64,000 bases of DNA from Thermococcus sp. 21S9 (GTDB taxonomy: Archaea > Methanobacteriota_B > Thermococci > Thermococcales > Thermococcaceae), in assembly GCF_012027635.1 (NCBI RefSeq), contig NZ_SNUS01000001.1, forward strand, positions 496,001-560,000. Direction: 5' to 3'. Below, piece after piece: positions 61,287 through 64,000 of this stretch. The notes under the pieces are model-generated. The model saw nothing but the letters and a program-made list of their open reading frames with translations, had not been told where the DNA came from and did no database searches. The translations under genes and the position numbers were made by a program. Position 1 is the stretch's first letter. Every line of letters begins with the position of its first letter.

Positions 61287-63245
61287 TCAGAGCCTCCACT
61301 CAACTCCAAGAATCTCGCTGTAGGTCTCTAAAACCCTGCTCAAATACTCCTTTGCCGTGCCAACCTTGTCAAGCCTGAACTTCTCGGCCCACTTCTCGTT
61401 TCCGAACTCCTCACTGCCGGCCGAAACGAGGTCTATGACACGCATGCTGTCCCAGAAGACCGGGGTGTAGCCGGCCTTCCTCGCGTACTCGATGAGCCTC
61501 TTGAGCTGTCTCTTCGCGTGCTCCTCCATGTCGATGTTCTGGCCGTAGGCGTCCATGAAGAGCGCCTTCAAGACCGGCTTCATCCAGCCCCTGTGGAAGC
61601 GACACCAGCCGACGTTGTCGTACCAGAACTCCCATAGGGCTGAAGCGATTATTCTCTGCGCCAGCTCCTCCGGCTCGAGGAAGACGCCGAACTGGTAGAA
61701 GGTCCAGTAGCGACCCTGAATCGGGAGCGGTATGTAGTTGCCTATCGCCCAGTACATCGTGGGCGTCATCTCGCCGTCCTCGCCGAGCGGAGTGAAGACC
61801 GCGTAGTCCTTGAAGCTCTCGCCGTACTTGAGCCTGTCCTTGAAGCGCTCGTCGAAGATTACGCTCGCCTTCCTCTTGCCGAGACCGATTATCCTCGCTA
61901 TCTCGTTCTCGCCGAAGGCTACGCGGTGTGCCAGTTCAGCCACGAGCCTGGCGTTGACCTCGCTCGCCTCGACAGGACGCTCGATTAGGGCTTCCTTCGT
62001 GAACTCCGGATTTCCGCTTAGGCCGACCTCCTCTGGCTTGAGGAGCCCGCGGTGGATAAGCTCAAGAACCCACGCGGCGGTTCCTCCGAACTCTATCGCG
62101 TCGAAACCCATAGCATCGACGGCGTGGACGCTTATGTCGCTGGCGCGGAGGCTTATGCTTCCGCTGAGCGGTCCGTTGGCCTCGTAGGGCTCGTACTCGA
62201 CGTGGTGGCCGTTGCGGTACTTCTTGCAGACCACAGGACAAGGTTCGCCACAGGTCGTCCAGTTCTTGGGCTTTATTGCTTCCTCGTTGAAGGGCTCCCA
62301 GTAGTGCTTCATTATGTTCTCGTGGATTTTTATGCGCTCCTCCTTCGGAATGTAGGGCATCTGCCAGTTGAGTATCGGAACGAAGTCCCCTTCGGCCGGA
62401 TAGTTTCCGCCGAAGGTTCCGCCGGTGTTGAGCTTTGGATTGAAGCGATACTTGGTGGTCTTCTCGCTTACGACCTCGTTGTAGGGCTTCTTGTGGACGC
62501 CCTCGACTATGCCTTTCGCCGTCCTGAAGTTAGAGATGTCCTCGCCCGGGAATTCCCTCTTCCTCGGCTTTCCGCCGAAGATTATGCCCACAACGTTGTG
62601 AGCCCTCAGCAGAACGCTTCCAGAGCCACCCCTTGCGGCCCAGTCCTCGCTACCGACGAGGCGCTGGCCCTTCCTGAGGGCCTGAGAGAATATCGCACCG
62701 TAGTTGGTGTTGAGGGAAGCTGGACCAACGACCGCTATCCGGTACTCGAAGTCAAAGCGCCCTCCAAAGGCCTCTATGAGGTACTGGGTGAGAGCATAGA
62801 CACCCTCCTCGCCCTTGTAGTCTCTCCAGACCTCGATGACCTTCTCGAGCTCAATCTCGTGGAGCTCAACTTTAATGTTCTCGCCGTCGTTGTAGAGGAG
62901 AACAACAACTGGCTTCTCGGCCCTGCCCTCGAAGGTCACGAAGTCAACGCCAACGTTCTTGAAGGCGTAGGCGGCACCGCCCATTGCCGAGGGGAACAGC
63001 GTGCCGTAGAGGGGTGAGCGGAAGAAGAACATGAGCCTGTGTGCTCCAGGAAGGGCCGAACCCGAGAACGGCCCCATTCCCATCACGACGACGTTCTTCG
63101 GGTCATAGGGGTCAATGGAATGAGTCCCGAGTGCCTCGTGAAGCTCAAGACCGTAATCTATGACGCCGTAAACGTTATCCTTCTCGTATTCCTCGCTTTC
63201 AACCCTTCTCTCGTCCAGCTTGAGCCGGAGAACCGTGAACTTCAT
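61287..63245 (-). CDS. gor: Glyceraldehyde-3-phosphate:ferredoxin oxidoreductase
   Basis: A 652-residue tungsten-pterin enzyme of the AOR family. It oxidises glyceraldehyde-3-phosphate to 3-phosphoglycerate with ferredoxin, replacing GAPDH/PGK in Thermococcales glycolysis. Visible: [4Fe-4S] cysteines in TCGEPCPVVCKKY (near residue 300) plus a C in VGWCRFH near the C-terminus. The N-terminus MKFTVLRLKLDERR and the length fit GAPOR better than AOR or FOR. The start at 63245 is behind GGGGTGGGACC. Upstream has a TATA and a TGM-like operator. Confidence 0.85.
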   Translation of the reverse strand: MKFTVLRLKLDERRVESEEYEKDNVYGVIDYGLELHEALGTHSIDPYDPKNVVVMGMGPFSGSALPGAHRLMFFFRSPLYGTLFPSAMGGAAYAFKNVGVDFVTFEGRAEKPVVVLLYNDGENIKVELHEIELEKVIEVWRDYKGEEGVYALTQYLIEAFGGRFDFEYRIAVVGPASLNTNYGAIFSQALRKGQRLVGSEDWAARGGSGSVLLRAHNVVGIIFGGKPRKREFPGEDISNFRTAKGIVEGVHKKPYNEVVSEKTTKYRFNPKLNTGGTFGGNYPAEGDFVPILNWQMPYIPKEERIKIHENIMKHYWEPFNEEAIKPKNWTTCGEPCPVVCKKYRNGHHVEYEPYEANGPLSGSISLRASDISVHAVDAMGFDAIEFGGTAAWVLELIHRGLLKPEEVGLSGNPEFTKEALIERPVEASEVNARLVAELAHRVAFGENEIARIIGLGKRKASVIFDERFKDRLKYGESFKDYAVFTPLGEDGEMTPTMYWAIGNYIPLPIQGRYWTFYQFGVFLEPEELAQRIIASALWEFWYDNVGWCRFHRGWMKPVLKALFMDAYGQNIDMEEHAKRQLKRLIEYARKAGYTPVFWDSMRVIDLVSAGSEEFGNEKWAEKFRLDKVGTAKEYLSRVLETYSEILGVEWRL

Positions 63246-63260
63246 GGTCCCACCCCTTTG

Positions 63261-63277
63261 TATCACTCTAAGTGTTA
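63261..63277. promoter_or_regulatory. TGM-like operator (Tgr/TrmBL1 site) of gor
   Basis: TATCAC-TCTAA-GTGTTA differs at one position from TATCAC-N5-GTGATA, the Thermococcales glycolytic motif bound by Tgr/TrmBL1. It lies downstream of the gor TATA box (ACTTAAATA on the minus strand, about 63293-63302), the position at which the regulator represses glycolytic genes in the absence of sugar. Confidence 0.7.
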
Positions 63278-63292
63278 GCTAAGGTTCGAACG

Positions 63293-63302
63293 TATTTAAG
63301 TT
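63293..63302 (-). promoter_or_regulatory. TATA box of gor
   Basis: On the minus strand AACTTAAATA lies about 48-57 bases before the gor start codon, just upstream of the TGM-like operator, and is the only strong TATA-like element in the gap. Confidence 0.45.
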
Positions 63303-63395
63303 TTTCCTGTTGCGCTGAGGGCACGGAGAAGATGAACAGAACTGAGCATTGAATGAGATTGAAAGGAAATCGAAGAAGGAAGAGAATCGGGGGAA

Positions 63396-64000
63396 TCACT
63401 CGATGTCCTCAAAGCGCTCCTCAAGCCTCTTCAGCACGCCCGGCAGGGTGGTGTACTCCATGTCCTCGAGCGGGAGCCTGTGGGGCTCGAACGGGCCGTG
63501 CCTGCGCATGTACTCGGTAATCTCGAGGGCCTTCTGCCTGGCGTAGTCGTAGGCCGGGTCGTCGAAGAGGTCAACCGGGCCGACGAGCTTTCCTTCGGGG
63601 CTTATCTGCCAGCCGAGCGCGACGACGCGCGGGGGTCCGTCGAACCTGGTCGGGTTGGCGTAGTTCATCGGAACGGGCATTATCGGGCCGTTGTGGGAGC
63701 CCCTCATCCATCCGCTGACGAGGTGCGGGAACGCGAAGGGCTCGAGGACCTCACCAAGGGCCGGAAGTCCGCTCTGGGCCCTGACTATGGCGACCGGGTC
63801 GTCCTTGCCAACGTACTCGCCGGCAATCTCGTAGAGCTTCTCGGTGCTGACAACAGCTACCGGCTCGTCCTTCGGGAGCGGGTGGCCCTCCTTCGGGTAA
63901 ACGCGCTTGATGACGTACCTGCTCTTAGCTCCAATGAGTGCGAGAAGGTCGTAGACTTCCTCAGGGGTGTTGAGTATGACGCGCTTGTGCTTGAGGATGT
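63396..64000 (-). CDS. fbp: Fructose-1,6-bisphosphate aldolase/phosphatase, C-terminal part
   Basis: The frame is open to the window edge, so the N-terminal half is missing. The visible 201 residues contain GWMRGSHNGPIMPVPMNYANPTRFDGPPRVVALGW and YDYARQKALEITEYMRRHGPFEPHRLPLEDMEYTTL, which are characteristic of the bifunctional archaeal FBP aldolase/phosphatase. This is the key gluconeogenic enzyme, next to the glycolytic gor gene. Its own promoter is outside the window. Confidence 0.88.
   Translation of the reverse strand, partial: ILKHKRVILNTPEEVYDLLALIGAKSRYVIKRVYPKEGHPLPKDEPVAVVSTEKLYEIAGEYVGKDDPVAIVRAQSGLPALGEVLEPFAFPHLVSGWMRGSHNGPIMPVPMNYANPTRFDGPPRVVALGWQISPEGKLVGPVDLFDDPAYDYARQKALEITEYMRRHGPFEPHRLPLEDMEYTTLPGVLKRLEERFEDIE

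Noticed and set aside
62052-63017. 321-codon plus-strand open frame
   Set aside because: It is antisense to gor; it has no family resemblance or start signals.

Overview
The window is a typical chromosomal stretch from a hyperthermophilic euryarchaeon of the order Thermococcales, most likely a Thermococcus. The evidence is an ADP/ATP-type archaeal DNA ligase with its lysine at residue 249, glyceraldehyde-3-phosphate:ferredoxin oxidoreductase, pantoate kinase, a tetraether lipid synthase (Tes) homologue, ArcS, Taw3, AlaX, Tfx and LrpA regulators, TATA-box promoters, GGTGATG-type ribosome binding sites and a sugar-response motif (TATCAC-N5-GTGTTA) in front of the oxidoreductase gene. From memory, the order ligase - pantoate kinase - NhaC - uracil-DNA glycosylase - Tes matches T. 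kodakarensis. No rRNA, CRISPR array, insertion sequence or complete prophage is seen.

Layout. 1-6,100: a truncated HExxH protein, threonine synthase with a LigB-fold protein, VapBC, AlaX, a cyclic-2,3-diphosphoglycerate synthase-like NTPase, a small membrane protein and a candidate structured RNA. 6,100-12,400: YjbQ and ThiR (thiamine), pyrBI, a secreted C5-epimerase-like protein, an ECF S component divergent from an unknown gene across a palindromic operator, and UPF0200. 12,400-25,400: a TudS/DUF523-like protein, an EamA protein, a phosphohexomutase, a three-gene operon of unknown exported proteins, BtpA, SHOCT and DUF257 proteins, TldD/TldE, a tandem winged-helix regulator and a secreted Lon-type (S16) protease. 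25,400-36,500: a PP-loop ATPase, an M20 hydrolase, a degenerate ferritin-like protein, three tRNAs (Ala, His, Tyr), lipoate ligase, Taw3, a DUF835 membrane protein, CobA, HicAB, LrpA and an m5U methyltransferase. 36,500-50,800: a MinD-like ATPase, pyrE, PrsW, DNA ligase, pantoate kinase, NhaC, UDG, Tes plus a small partner, a chemoreceptor, LrgAB and Tfx. 50,800-64,000: tRNA-Gly, SFM1-type methyltransferase, DUF2079, a UPF0175/DUF3368 toxin-antitoxin pair, ArcS, a coiled-coil protein, a SDH/ClpP-fold protein, carbamate kinase, a phytoene-desaturase-like oxidoreductase, GAPOR and the C-terminal part of fructose-1,6-bisphosphate aldolase/phosphatase.

The genes are packed tightly. Many operons use ATGA start/stop overlaps, and convergent pairs often overlap at their stop codons. 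The main exceptions are two hairpin-rich spacers of about 0.5-0.7 kb (30,275-30,962 and 50,822-51,348). Each touches a tRNA gene, and the two share diverged, shuffled modules; one module shows a codon-like substitution pattern. These are the best candidates for something undescribed. Other points of interest are the exported-protein operon, the small gene behind Tes, the three-way-junction RNA candidate at 5,912-5,955 and several palindromic or repeated operators. All calls come from reading the sequence; no database search was run.
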